In this document: positions 41,163 to 53,074 of the stretch, one piece after another | Position numbering within the stretch: position 1 is the first letter of the stretch | How the letters are laid out: each line of letters begins with the position of its first letter | NCBI GenBank assembly: GCA_030247855.1 | Contig: JAPDRN010000085.1 | Span: 86,282-150,281 of the forward strand | From: Knufia peltigerae | Lineage: Eukaryota; Ascomycota; Eurotiomycetes; Chaetothyriales; Trichomeriaceae | Direction: 5' to 3' | Length of the DNA stretch: 64,000 nt | Notes under the pieces: generated by a model | The model's database searches: none | Told to the model about the DNA's origin: nothing | The model's input: the letters and a program-made list of their open reading frames with translations, nothing else | Made by a program: the position numbers and the translations under genes

Positions 41163-43041
41163 TTACACTTTCGAGTCGGCCTCTGACCGCAAGGGCGCAG
41201 TAGGTGCTTCGACTGTCTCGTCAAGGTTATTTTCAACTTCCGTCTTTTGCTTCTTAAGCGGCGACTGTGGCAGGTCATCAACAGTCGAAAGTGGAGTTTC
41301 AGGCGTATCGGTTTTGACCTTCTTCCCTCGTGGCGGCCGTCCTCTGGCCTCGACCCTCCCTTGCGCAGGTAACACTCTCGTGGCCGTGAAGATGTACCCT
41401 TCTGCTCCACCCCGGCTTGTCATTAGCGGATGCGTTCGGCCTGGCAAGACCTGCCAATGTTTGACCCGTGCTGTCTGCACCATCGGTGCCAGCAACAGTG
41501 ATGGATCAACAGGATAATCATCGGAAGGTATCTGCCGCTGATCCTCCGGTAATTGTTGATATGCCGCCCGTCTCGCTGTCGAGTAGTAGTCGGCGAGTTT
41601 GACTAACGGCTCGATGGCCTGCGAATAAACCACGACCTGAGCACCGCCTCCCAGAAGAGGGACCAGATGTCGAAGAATGGACGTCGGGTCAGTGTGGCTC
41701 GCCACTATGAGACCATTAAAGCCGCCCTGTCTGGTATCGTCTATGACCGTTTTGACCCTCTGCCAGCGCCGGCGTTTGCGGTAGTAGGCACTTCGCTTGT
41801 TTGACTTTGCCTTTGCAAGGTCTTCTGCGGCGACGACCTCGGGTTCTTGGTAGGTGATGTCTGACTCTGGATCTATGAGTTGTAGCCAGGAGAGGGTTTT
41901 GAGGTTAGTGTACAGCGGATGAGAATTCGTCGGGTTGTTGGAGTCGAAATTAAAATATCTTAAAAGGGCGAGGTTCGGTTGCTGATTGGCATGAACTACC
42001 GTGATGTGGTTGGAGGTCGCGCTCATGGCGTCAAGTCGGTATTGTTGCTTCCTGGGCTTGTGAGGAAGTGTGGTTTGTGTCTGTGTCTGTTGTTCACGGT
42101 CGGGTTTGCGGTCAACATCATCATCGTCATCACCATCGTTATCATCCGCATCACTGACTTCTACTCCTCCGTAATTGGTCTGATGCAAAATTCCCATTCT
42201 CTCGGCCATCGCGGCGACCACCATACCGCCCGTATCGTCCACCACGAGGTACCGTGATGAGGGCTGGCCTTCAGGTAGAAAATCTTCTTCTTGTCCGCTG
42301 GCGTGGACATTGGCCCAGCAACCCACCAATCCTACGGCCTCATTTCTCATCTCCAACACCCTTGCAAAATCCCGATCGGCCATCATCCAGTCCACCATCC
42401 TAGAGACGTCCAAAGGTAACACACAGAAGCGTTTCATGAACTTTTTGTGCTTACGCAAAGTGTACTTGGCCAGAGAAAAGGCGGTCTTCTGGTCGAGGGT
42501 GGAGTGAGATTGCATGATCTTCTCGATCAATTCCTTACCACTTCCCATGTCGCTCTGCTTGAGTGCTTCGATCTCGGCCATTGTCAATTTCTGGTTCGTA
42601 GGATCATCGTGTGTGTTGACGTTAGACTTCGGCGTCGTCCCTTGAGCTGGAGTCTCGTCTCCGGGGGTGGGGGTGGACCCATCTTCTATTTCCGCCTGCT
42701 CGACGAGGGCAACGGCGTGCAGTTCAGCGGCCGGGACGATCCTTAGCTGCCTGCCGTCTTTGGTGGTCTCGGAGCGGTCGAGAATCTCAAAGGTCAAGTG
42801 GTACGGACGACCAATGATCTGGTTGGCATGAAATGATCCATATTTGCCGAGGTTTATGAGGCTGGTACAGAGTCAGCGACAGCTCACAAAAGCCGTTGGC
42901 TGATATCCGTCTCGGCTCAAAGATTACGGTGCTTTTTCGTTCAAGAACCTACGTATTGGGGAGTATTTGTTCGATCCTCATCTGATCAGATGGCAATCGG
43001 AGAGCCACATACTGAAATGGCTCGATGGTGCGAAATGCCAT
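41163..43041 (-). CDS. TRM6: tRNA m1A58 methyltransferase non-catalytic subunit Trm6
   Basis: Two exons (42953-43041, 41163-42861) with a 91-nt phase-2 intron, giving 595 aa; ATG at 43041-43039. The N terminus reads FQYVALRLPSDQMRIEQ, then NLGKYGSFHANQIIGRPYHL, typical of Trm6/Gcd10. The core has NQKLTMAEIEALK, the KYTLRKHKKFMKRF block, and RYLVVDDTGGMVVAAMAERMG, which is the degenerate methyltransferase fold that lacks a working SAM site. It pairs with the catalytic Trm61 in the nucleus to methylate A58 of tRNAs, including initiator tRNA-Met. Acidic and Lys-rich low-complexity inserts (DDNDGDDDDDVD; the C-terminal tail) make it longer than the yeast protein. It converges on ArpC3 with a 171-bp gap. 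Confidence 0.94.
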
Positions 43042-43854
43042 AGTGAAGGGTCGCCAACGAGTCTTTGTCACCGAGTCATGTTGCGTGCTGCATGCTTTGT
43101 TTTATCAACGTCCAAATTTCTCAAGTAAATTTTTGGACTGAAAATTGTCTATCAATCTGCACTCGAAAGAATTATTGCTCCGCACTACGACAACCTATTA
43201 CGGTGGAACATATGAACACTAGGCATGAGGCTGCTTTTATGACACGACAGCCTCGTTCATAACTTGCTGGGACCCAGGTCGAGAGCCTCATCGAATTTAG
43301 TATTTCCAAATCTAGGTAATCAGCTGCATACTGGGCCTTGAGATGATTCTGGATGTTCAAAAACCCATCAGCCTAATCCGTCACGGAAATACACACCGTG
43401 CACTATTTAGTGAAAGTATCTTCGGTTTGAGAGACGTTGACCTCGGGGCATTTCCCAACACCATCTCATTTGCTGCTTTACATACCGACCGTGTTCACAC
43501 TGACGACACAAGCCACAAGGGAGCCTGTTCTCTCGATGGCCTCGTGACCAGTAACTGGACGTTTTCCAGCCACAAAAACAGGGACAAAGCGCCTCCCTAG
43601 AGCGTGACGTCACATGCAAACAATGGTTCACAGGGTACGAAAGTAAGCGATGAGATGGACTGTACCCGCGTGCAGGAGGATGATACAAATGGTGATGATT
43701 GTGACGCAGAAGAAGGGTAAAGAATGAAATATATATTGCTAGGTGCCAACGGATCTTCTTGATCTCATTTGCCTCACTGACCCCTTGCCATTTCCTAATA
43801 CTCCCCAACAATCTATTTCCCCCGCTACTACCATCAATCCAAAGACCTACCAAC
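43042..43854. other. Intergenic
   Basis: 813 bp divergent region between TRM6 and the small membrane protein gene. No gene recognised. Confidence 0.45.
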
Positions 43855-44196
43855 ATGTCGGATATTGCGAAAGGCGTCGGCAACTTGTTTGCGGCTGTCT
43901 TCGACATCATCAAAGGCATCTTTACCACCATCTTGAACGTCATTTCAGGCGCCATCAACGCTGCCGTTGGTCTCGTCAAGAACGTATTCAACATGGCGGA
44001 AGGTGTTGTCGGCTTCATAATCGGTAAGTTCAGGACCTCCACATTTCTTCAAGGAGGACTCGGGCTGACATGTCTAGGCAACATATTCATCATTGGCACA
44101 TTGTGCGCAGTGTATTTCGGTTACCAATTGTATCAACAGCGCCAGGGCAGGAATCCGGCCCCGATCTCGCGTGTCGCGACGAAGAAAACCAATTAG
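43855..44196 (+). CDS. Small membrane protein, unknown function
   Basis: Two exons (43855-44023, 44078-44196) with a 54-nt intron, giving 95 aa. The N-terminal half is a long amphipathic to apolar region (GNLFAAVFDIIKGIFTTILN, then ISGAINAAVGLV) with regularly spaced Gly/Ala. The second exon has a clear membrane span (NIFIIGTLCAVYFGYQLY) and a basic tail. The intron has GTAAGT, a GCTGAC branch-like site and TCTAG. It is also a multiple of three without a stop, so an unspliced message would encode a 113-aa variant. I do not recognise the family. It lies between TRM6 and the peroxisomal carrier. Confidence 0.7.
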   Translation: MSDIAKGVGNLFAAVFDIIKGIFTTILNVISGAINAAVGLVKNVFNMAEGVVGFIIGKFRTSTFLQGGLGLTCLGNIFIIGTLCAVYFGYQLYQQRQGRNPAPISRVATKKTN

Positions 44197-44837
44197 GAGA
44201 GATGCTAGAGGATCAGTTGAGAGCCAGGTGTCCTCAGGGACAAGGGGCGTGTATAGCACAACATGGGAAATGCCTTGTGATGGCATCTCAAATGGCAGGA
44301 CATGGCGCTGGCCGGGACGTCGCTAGTGTTGGACTAGGAATCGCGACACGGGAAGGCAGCGTCAACGGATAAATTCGGTAATGGGCTTTTTATTTTTGCT
44401 CAAGTACTCGTAGTTTAGAAGAAGAATCTGATATAGCCGAATATGACACACGAAGAGATGTTATTGCGAAAATTGCAGTGTTTCAAGATCACTCTCATAC
44501 CATCCAGAAACAGATGAAGAGCCTCGGATCTGCCAAGCCCATTGTGCCGAGGTCCAAGTTAAAGTGAGTCTTCCACGGTTTTTGTCGCGTTGTGACAGCA
44601 TCAACCAGCAACGTCTCACTCTCGCATGCTTCCGAATTCTCCCTTGTTTTCTCCATCTCCAATCGGCACATGCGTCAATCGCTGAGAGGCTACAAGAGCG
44701 GGCAACCTCGTTTAACGTGACAGCTTTTCGGTTTTCTCCTCATCATCCCCTGATTTCCTTTGATTCTTCTCCTGCTCAAGGTCTGCACTGACAACGTATC
44801 GGAGTCGCCGTATTGATATATTCAACTCTGTAAAACA
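44197..44837. other. Intergenic
   Basis: 641 bp; nothing coding recognised. Presumed promoter of the carrier gene at its right end. Confidence 0.45.
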
Positions 44838-45907
44838 ATGTCACAGAACAAGAACATCGCCCCAACGCCCACCGAGGGCGACCTCGACCGCCCGTCGTCC
44901 TCCTCCGTTACACCCGCGACGTCCGCTGCGCAACAAAGCGACAACATCGCCCATGCGTTGGCCGGCGCAGGTGGTGGCCTGCTGGCCATGACCTTGACGT
45001 ACCCTCTGATCACGCTCTCCACACGCGCCCAAGTCGAGTCTAAACGAGCAGACACATCTACCCTCGCGGCCGTGCGACACATCATCAACCGCGAAGGCGT
45101 CAGCGGGCTCTACGCCGGTCTTGACAGCGCCTTGTTCGGTATCTCGGTCACGAACTTTGTTTATTACTATTGGTACGAGTGGACCAGATCGAGTTTTGAG
45201 AAGGCCGCTTTGAAAGCCGGACGTGCCAGCAAGAAACTCACGACGGTGGAGAGCATGATCGCCGGAGCAATCGCGGGCTCGGCGACTGTCCTGCTCACAA
45301 ATCCCATCTGGGTTGTCAATACGAGGATGACGGCTCGAAAGAACGAAGAAAGTGAAGGCGAGTTGCCGGGTGGGGAAAAGAAACCGATAAAGAAGCCCAG
45401 TACCATCGGTACTCTGATGAAGTTACTGAAGGAAGAGGGCCCTCGTGCCCTGTTCGCTGGCGTCCTACCGGCACTGGTGTTGGTCATCAACCCAATCCTC
45501 CAATACACCATCTATGAACAATTGAAGAATGTGCTGGAGAAGAGGAGGAAGGTGGGACCAAGGGATGCATTCTATCTCGGGGCTTTGGGCAAGCTCCTTG
45601 CCACCACTATAACCTATCCATACATCACCGTCAAGGCGAGGGCCCACGTGGCTACCCAGGATCAGCCTCACGAGGGAATGTGGAAGAGCTTGAACAAGAT
45701 CGTAAAGGACGAGGGTTGGAGTGGATTGTACAAGGGTAAGACCTCCATTCTTCTTCTTCTTCGGCCGCACTGCTAATCGCGCGATCAGGAATTACCCCCA
45801 AGGTCAGCCAGAGTGTCTTGACGGCTGCCTTCCTCTTTGCCTTTAAGGACGTCTTGTATGAGATGACGGTTGCAGCCAGGCGGAAAACAAGAGCCGTCAA
45901 GGCATAA
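44838..45907 (+). CDS. PMP47: Peroxisomal adenine nucleotide carrier (PMP47/Ant1-like)
   Basis: Two exons (44838-45735, 45789-45907) with a 53-nt phase-1 intron, giving 338 aa. Three mitochondrial-carrier repeats are seen by their signatures TYPLITLSTRAQ, TNPIWVVNTRM and TYPYITVKARAH. Each is followed by a helix and a GLYAG/ALFAG/GLYKG step. The first signature, with its YPLITLSTR form, is that of PMP47/Ant1, which exchanges ATP for AMP across the peroxisomal membrane to support beta-oxidation. The second exon adds the sixth membrane span (KVSQSVLTAAFLFAFKDVLY) and a basic tail. A role in fatty-acid use is family knowledge. Position beside the oxidative cluster is probably coincidental. Confidence 0.93.
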
Positions 45908-46775
45908 AGTGTTATCGACTACCGTATCCACCATACGGCGCTCAGGATCTTCACGCTTGACGCCAACAAGCATTCGTAACATGTGGCTATGGACCGTGCG
46001 ATGATTGTACAGAAGAGTTTGACAATTAAAAAGGAAAAGGGGGTATCTCTAAAGGCTTACAGTCTGAGATCATGACGCGACGTGGGTAAGTACTTGGAAG
46101 GCATTGCTCGCAATGTAAAGCAATATATGCACAAACCAGAACCAAGAAGCGTGCTGCTTACGGCATCACTATACTTGGGTTGGACATTTAGTTTCTGGCA
46201 ATTTGTTTAGTGGTGTAAGATATAGAAAGACAATTAAGAAATGAAACATGTAGCAGAGTGCAAGACCGATCCTGAAGCTGGTTGAATATCTACAGTATGG
46301 CATAGAGAGAGTACTCCGTATGAAGGGGTTCTTTTAATGGCTGCCCAACTCGCTGGTATCTGTTCCGACATCCCGAATCTCGATTATTAATGATCAATTA
46401 GGTCAGCAAACATGTCTAGGGGTCGAAGTGACTTGTGAAGAGAATTATGCATAAACTGCACGATGAGATCAAGATGATTGGATACTCGTACCAGCATCAT
46501 CGCGGCCTCGTGCTGAATTCATGCTCTTGGACTCAAATTGTGTAGAGGGCAACATGGACGTATCCAGCGTGGTCAATACCCAGCATATCTCTATTCCGCA
46601 CCTATAAGTAAGTCAAGTCATTCAAGTCAGGAGCTTCAGCATCTTCTCGGCCGACACTGTCCTGTATGTGCATTTTGTTCCGCACGCACTTTGACAGAAT
46701 AAGAAGAGGTCGTAACCCCAAATATTTTGGTTTTGCACCATCTCCGCCGAGTTTCATTGTAGTGTGCACGTCAAC
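45908..46775. other. Intergenic
   Basis: 868 bp. Holds one GTACTCCGTA word at 46311. No gene recognised. Confidence 0.45.
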
Positions 46776-47621
46776 ATGGGGAAGCACCTTTTGGTTCTAG
46801 GTGCCACAGGTATGAAGTCCACGGGCGGAAAGTACAGACCTGTTGTTCCCAGTACACTCACGATATTAAAACAGGTCCGTCTGGGCTGGATTTCTGTGAC
46901 GCCGCTCTGGAGAGTGGACACAGCCTCACCGTCTACGCCCGCAACCCGAGTAAACTGCCAGGTCGAATTGCGAAGAACCCCAACGTCGCCGTCATCCAAG
47001 GCCAATTCGACGACGTGGAAGGGTTGCGGAATGCAGCCTCGTGCGGAGCGGACGCATGTGTATCCTTTCTCGGACCCATGATACCATCTTGGGGTGGAAG
47101 CGTATGACTTGCCTTTATTTTTTCTTGCGTCTTTTTCTCCTTCTTGCCCATCGCAGCCGCGCGGTCGCGCACTTACTGATAGATCTCTTCCTTTTGTTGA
47201 CAATGACTTTTTTTTCTAGCACCTCGTCGACGGTTACAAGATCCTCATCCCGTTATTGATCGAGCACGATGTCCAACGGGCCCTCTTCCTCTCGACTCCT
47301 TCGTACGTGGTCGCCAAGGACCATTGGTCGTTGGCTTGGTACCTTGCGACTGGAATTGTCTGGCTACTCTTCAACAGTGCTTGGCATGATGTCGTGGACT
47401 GCAGTGAGTACGTCGCGAGTCAACCGACGGACAAGCTGAGGTGGACTTTGTTCCGGCTGCCAAACCTCAAGAGCGGACCTGCAGGACCGGCCAAGACGGC
47501 ATTCAGAGGTGACGGGAACGATGGGTGGAATTTGGACCGCAAGACGCTCGCCATATGGGTGCTGAACGAGATCGAGCAGGAGAAGTGGGTGGGAGAGGCG
47601 CCGATTGTTTTCAATGCTTGA
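46776..47621 (+). CDS. NAD(P)-binding (NmrA/flavin-reductase-like) protein
   Basis: Three exons (46776-46809, 46875-47101, 47220-47621), introns of 65 and 118 nt, giving 220 aa. Joining exons 1 and 2 creates KHLLVLGATGPSGLDFC, the GxxGxxG Rossmann motif of the atypical SDR group that includes biliverdin reductase B and NmrA-like sensors. VYARNPSKLP after the second strand, with its basic residues, suggests NADPH. RALFLSTPSYVVAKD and RWTLFRLPNL match later strands of this family. No YxxxK catalytic motif is expected or seen. It may be a reductase or a redox sensor; no specific reaction can be given. Confidence 0.82.
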
Positions 47622-49516
47622 GGTAGAACTCTTGAGAGCTTTCGAACTTCAAGCATGTTTTGGCCGGCGGGAAAGCGATAGATAAGCGTAGGGTGGTATT
47701 CATGAATGATATCGGGGTTTTGGTCTGCACGGCCCTCGAGGAATCTTCATATGTCAGTTCCCTGTGGACCATATCTCGCATGAACCGACGAGCCTGGCTG
47801 GTGGGTTTGGTGGAGATTGGACCTTTTACTCCGTGCGTTCATGTTCGTGTAGTCTGATGAGGTACAAGAGTTTGTGTGTTCACCTAATCATGATGAAGTA
47901 GAGTGCTTGGATTCCTAGGGATCCTCGGTTCACGGCATACAAGTGCCGTCCAGTATCATTCGTGCACGAGATATCTCCATAGTAATTGTTACCGAGTAAG
48001 GTAGTGACAGACCTTTTGCCATTGGGAGTGGATTGGATAGAGATTCGGCCCCATCATTTGACTCGGCTGTTTTCCACGAAGCGAAGCGAGATAGCGTGTA
48101 CATGGAGTACCGCATGCTGCTTGTATACGGAATACGGAGTATCGTTGTACCTATTATTAGTGGCTGGAAGTACGCGAGGAAGATACATATTGGAGTCTTC
48201 GTTTAGTATTTCGTATCAGACAATATTTGCGGTGTGTGGATCCACCTCAAGGACGGAGTATTCCATACCCATTACACACTCGCAAAGCTAGTAAACAGTG
48301 CGTACTGTACTGATATCTCAGGGTTCTCTTATCTCTCGGCCTTTGTTGCATTTTGGAACGATCGATCATCATTTGCATGACCTGAGATTTTCTCGCGAAG
48401 AGGGGGGGGATTGTTCTAGAATGACGATTTCGTTCCAGAGAGTGATCGGATATTCCACGCCACCACAACGACAACAACTTGTTTGTACGAAGTGTCACTA
48501 GACATCATGCAAATCTTCCATCGTGCCGGGGATCAAGGCCAGGAATGGTTTAGCACTTTCCTGAATACTACCCATTCTCAGTCTGTCTCCGGGCGAGCCA
48601 AGACGGCACCGACGGGAACTTGCAATGCCAAGGATGTGCCAAGACTTCCACCACCGTCAAGCCTTGGTTCCCATCCAATGAAGCCTGGAGAGTTCGGAAG
48701 CTTATCACTTGTCAATGCTTGTCACCTTCTGTGTCGAGAGTAGTTGGTGCTTGGCAATGGTGGCGTGTCTGGGGTTTAAAATCATGTTACTCGGTATAAA
48801 AATGCACTATAGCGCAGATCCCACACCCGTCGCTCAATAGGGAGCCGTACATTCCATATGCCTATGGAGTAATCTTGCCGTCCCATTATTCAACCGATGG
48901 AACGTTGCATCTATTGAGATACCTTCGTGCATTTTGCCATTCGCAATCAAGACCAGCGAAGCCTCGATCCTCTCCAATCTTTTACGAATTGGGACCTCTC
49001 GATGGACACCCTCGGCGTCCTCCTGCCAATCGGCTGCCTCATGTGTGGTGGTCAAACTTGTCACACCCAACCACAAGCTTTCATCCTTCGCCGCCAAAAG
49101 TACGACCCAAGACATTGCTTGGTCTTATCAAGCGTGGAACACTAAAAAAGCAGGGCTCGTCTTTGATAAGAGTAGAAACTCACGAGAAGAGATACCGCTA
49201 ACTGCCGCGTGCTTAATCTCCAGAGCGAGCTTGCCAATAGTCTCGTATCCTCCCCAACCGCCACTACCCGCATTCTTTCGCGTGCTGTTGATCCAATGTT
49301 ACATCGCGGAGAGGGACGACAGACACCGACGGGGGTGAGGCGATTAGACAGGTAGGTCTCCAGACAGGGTCTTTGTTCGCATGGCCTGTACCTCACTCCG
49401 TACGACTATTAAAAGAAGGCCATCTCCTCCTTCCCGCAAGGCAGCACCACTTCGCGTTTTCATGCGCCTCCCCGTCCATTGACTTCACCCTCTCCAAACC
49501 GTTAACCCCTGCGACC
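47622..49516. other. Long intergenic region
   Basis: 1.9 kb, the longest gene-free stretch of the right half. Contains TACGGAGTA at 48133 and ACGGAGTA near 48253, and a C+T-rich promoter-like end before the permease. A 93-codon minus frame at 48834-49115 has an ATG but no motif and is not called. Confidence 0.4.
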
Positions 49517-51513
49517 ATGGAACATATCGCTCCAGTTACCCATCCAGCCCCCGAGCTGGATGTGGTGACCGAACAGCAGATGCGGAAGTCGTCGGTCGCC
49601 CCCACCGACAAGCCCGAGGTCATGGAGCGGACCTGGGGCTTCGCCGCCCGCGTCGACAGCACCGTCACCTACGAGGAGTACTCGTACTGGGCCAAGATCG
49701 AGCGCGAGATGGAGGTCGAGGAGAACAGGGTCTACCAGGCCGAACACGGCTCCCCCCTTCTCGACTCGATCAAGAACTCCTTCACCAAGGACGGCCGGGA
49801 GAAGAAGAAGGCGGCCAAGGAAGCCCGACTCCAGACCCTCGCCACCATCGAGGAGAAGAAGGGCCCGTCCGGGGTCGTCACTGACGTCGACAACGGCGGC
49901 CATCCCGTCCAGTCCGCGTTGAAGGTCTCAGACGCCGAATGGCGCAATGCCGCCCGCGCATTGCGAACTGCCAGTTGGGGTCAGATGTTCTTCCTCATCA
50001 CCACCGACATTCTCGGTTGGTCAGGCGCACCGTAAGTAGTGTTGCTCGGTCCTCTTTCCCGAGCATCATCAGCGTGTATTATCCCCGACAGCGTCGAGAA
50101 CTGAGCTGACTGTCGTTCCGCATATAGATTTGTCTTTGCCAGCGTGGGATACGGCACCGGTGTGGCTCTTTACCTCATCTTCGGTATCTTCGCCGCGTGG
50201 GGCGGTTGGGTCATCTGGAGAACTTTCCTCGAACTCGACTCTTCTCGCTACCCGATGCAGAGCTTTGGCGATCCCTTTTTGCGCCTGTTCGGTGTGAAGG
50301 CTCGCCACTTCATCAACATCGCCCAGTCCCTCCAGCAGTTCTTCACGGTGGCCATTTTGATCTTCAGCAAGGCCCTCAACATTGAGCAGATTGCCCACTC
50401 GGGCGTTTGTTTCGTGGCCATGATGGTCGTCATCATGGCCGTCGGGATGCTCGGAGGCTTCATTCGAAGCTTGAGGAAGATTGGATGGATTTCAAACGCC
50501 GCCGTGTGGATGAACATTGTGAACTTTATCATCTGGTCAGTTCTTCCCTTCCCCCCCTCTCGTCGACGTGATCCCTTGCTGACCGGGTGTCTTGCAGTAT
50601 GGTCGCCTGTGTACACTTCGCACCTTACTACCCGGCCATCACAAAGTCGACCCTCATCAAGTCGATCGAGCCCGTCAAGGTCTTTGCCGGGATCCCCCCG
50701 GACGCGTACCAACAGCAATCCCCCGGCTTCGCCGCCACGTTCAACGCCGTCAACACCATGGTCTACGCCTACGCCGGCGCCCTCCTCTTCGTGGCCTTCC
50801 TCTCCGAGATGAGACACCCTCTCGACTTCTGGAAGGGCATGTTCATGGCCCAGGCCTTCATCTGCATCGTCTACATGTTCTTCGGCGTGTTCGTCTACTC
50901 CTTCTACGGCCAGTACTCGGCCAACAACATCGTCAACGTGGTCAACCCTTACGGCCTCCAGACGGCGGGCAACGTGCTCCGGCTCCTGTCCGGCTGGATC
51001 GCCATCATCATGTACTTCAACATCGGCATGAAGACGGTCTACCTCGAGGTCTTCCAGGCCATCTTCAAGTTCCCCTCCATCGTCGAGAAGAAGGGCAAGT
51101 TCCTCTGGTACCTCTTGGGCCCTTGCTACTGGATCCTCGCCTTCGTCGTCGCCGGCGCGGTCCCCAACCTCAACGGCATCGTCAGCCTGGTCGGCGCCGT
51201 CTTCATGATGAACTTCACCTACACCTTCCCCGGGATGATGTACATCAGCAACATCATCCACAAGGCCGCCGAACTCCCCGGCGAGGGCTTCAACCCGGCC
51301 ACCCGAGTCACCACCCGGCACGACGACGGCCTGAAGCGCTGGATCAGAGGCTACAAGAAAACCTGGCTCCGAAGCACCGTCGCCTTCGTCTACGTCCTCC
51401 TCGGCCTCGCTTGCTGTGGGATGGGTACGTGGGCCGCCATCGAGGGTCTGATTGACGTCTTCGGCCCCGGAGGTACCGTCGCCGTCAGCTTCGGTTGCCC
51501 CGTGCCTGTTTAA
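49517..51513 (+). CDS. AAAP-family amino acid transporter (Mtr-like)
   Basis: Three exons (49517-50031, 50128-50535, 50598-51513), introns of 96 and 62 nt, giving 612 aa. About 150 residues of charged cytosolic N terminus precede ASWGQMFFLITTDILGW, the conserved entry to TM1 of fungal AAAP permeases such as Neurospora Mtr. Around eleven membrane spans follow (for example GVCFVAMMVVIMAVGMLGGF, AFICIVYMFFGVFVYSFYG, WYLLGPCYWILAFVVAGAVP). It should import neutral amino acids across the plasma membrane by proton symport. The gene is GC-rich at third codon positions, which produces a long spurious antisense frame. The ATG at 49517 is preferred over an upstream in-frame alternative. Confidence 0.92.
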
Positions 51514-51834
51514 TTTTCGAGGGACAACAAAAACAAGGGGGGTTTCAATTGCCGAGAAAAGGGACGACAGAAGTTGCAGAAGAAGCAACAGCAGAAGCAT
51601 CATTCAAACGTAAACATGGGAGAAGAAAGCCATAGCTAGCTCCCCCTTTCCTGTGGAGTGTGCGTCAATGTCATCGGTTTTAACGATTCAACTCTCATCA
51701 TACGAGTAATCCGCTTCTCTATTAAGCTCTAATGCATATTTTCCACCTCGCAAGTCCGAGGACCGTAGTCCTGAATGAAGGAGTATCCTGTCCTTACTCC
51801 CCATGTTCTCTGTTATTCTGAGACTATGCCGTAT
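51514..51834. other. Intergenic between convergent genes
   Basis: 321 bp of 3' flanks; nothing recognised. Confidence 0.45.
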
Positions 51835-53074
51835 CTACAGCGGGGGTAAGATGGGCTGTGGACGCTTGACGAAATCCAGATGACCCATTCTCTTCGTCAA
51901 GACAATATCCTCGGGTCCCTTTGGGCCCTTTGGGTTCGACGCTAAGAAGTTCATGGGGAACCCAACGTCAAAGGGGTAAGCTGATTCGACGACATCGATC
52001 TCAGCTTCGGTCAGCCGGATCTTGAGAGCTTCAATGTTGGCCTTGAGATGTTCGATTTTCCGGCCTCCGATGATGGGAGTCACGTAGGGGGACTTGTGCA
52101 TGACGTAAGCAAGGGCGATGGACGTCAAAGGGACCGGTGGAGTTCGAGCGTTGGCGACCTTTTCCAAAGCCAGACTGACTTGTTCTTCTTTTCCAGTCAG
52201 GATACTCGGGATGTTCCTACCGCCGTCCCTTTTATCACCGTCGGTCGTGGTACCAGTGCCAGAGTCTCGTGAAGAAGATGTAGACGAAGGCTTGAAATAT
52301 CCACCACCTAAGGAACCCCAAGGTGCCAACCCCATACCCTCGTCTAGACACATTGGCAGGATGTCCCTTTCGAAATCTCGTTCGGCTGCAGACCAGCGAC
52401 CCTGGTACACGCTAAAGGGCCGGAGGCCGTGGTGTCTGGCGTACGCGTTGGCCTTGACCACCACCCAGGCTGGTGTGTCGCTGACTCCCAGGTACAACAC
52501 TTTCCCTTGGTGGACGAGGTGGTTGAGACTCTGCATGACCTCCTCGACCCCCGTGGTGAAGTCCCAATAATGGACGTAGAGGATGTCGATGTAACTCGTC
52601 TGGAGCTTTTTGAGGGACGCCTCGACGCTCAGAGACAAAGATTTGGTATTGTTGGAACCAAAGTTCGATTGTTGCAATTTTGGGGCAGACACGACCTTGT
52701 AGGCCGATGTGTATTTGGTGGCGATGACCATCTCGTCCCTACGAAAGGGATGTCGGGCCATCCATTCACCGATCCAAGTCTCGGATTGTTCACCTTGGTA
52801 ATTGTTGGCACTGAGAAATAAAGTAAGTACAATCTTCTGAGACCAAAAGAAAATGCACGACTCACGTATCAATGAAATTCCCACCCATTTCATAAAAACA
52901 ATCCATGATTTCAAATGCAGTTTCTTTACTACACTCTCCCATGATGTTGGTCCATGCTGTCCCAAAGTTCATACCTCCGAGACACAAAGGACTGACGTGG
53001 ACTCCTGCACTTGGGGAGAGTAACCTGTGCCGACCCAAAAGGGACCTTGGAAGAGGTATTGATGGGGTAGTCAT
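51835..53074 (-). CDS. Aldo/keto reductase (aryl-alcohol dehydrogenase type)
   Basis: Two exons (52866-53074, 51835-52810) with a 55-nt phase-2 intron, giving 394 aa; ATG at 53074-53072. The AKR tetrad is complete: Asp69 and Tyr74 in FIDTANNY, Lys102 in VIATKY, and His150 in LYVHYWD. LCLGGMNFGTAW at the start and PIIGGRKIEHLKAN near the end are typical of the yeast AAD / norsolorinic-acid-reductase group. It should reduce aldehydes or ketones with NADPH in the cytosol. A Ser/Thr/Gly-rich insert (about SSTSSSRDSGTGTTTDGDKR) in the C-terminal half is an oddity. It is outside the oxidative cluster. Confidence 0.93.

Noticed and set aside
48834..49115. 93-codon minus ORF with ATG
   Set aside because: No motif and no matching promoter or splice context; chance length in a 1.9-kb gap.
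50248..51603. 451-codon minus-strand open frame
   Set aside because: Exactly antisense to the GC3-rich permease exons; composition is Val/Asp/Gly/Leu-repetitive and it has no domain.
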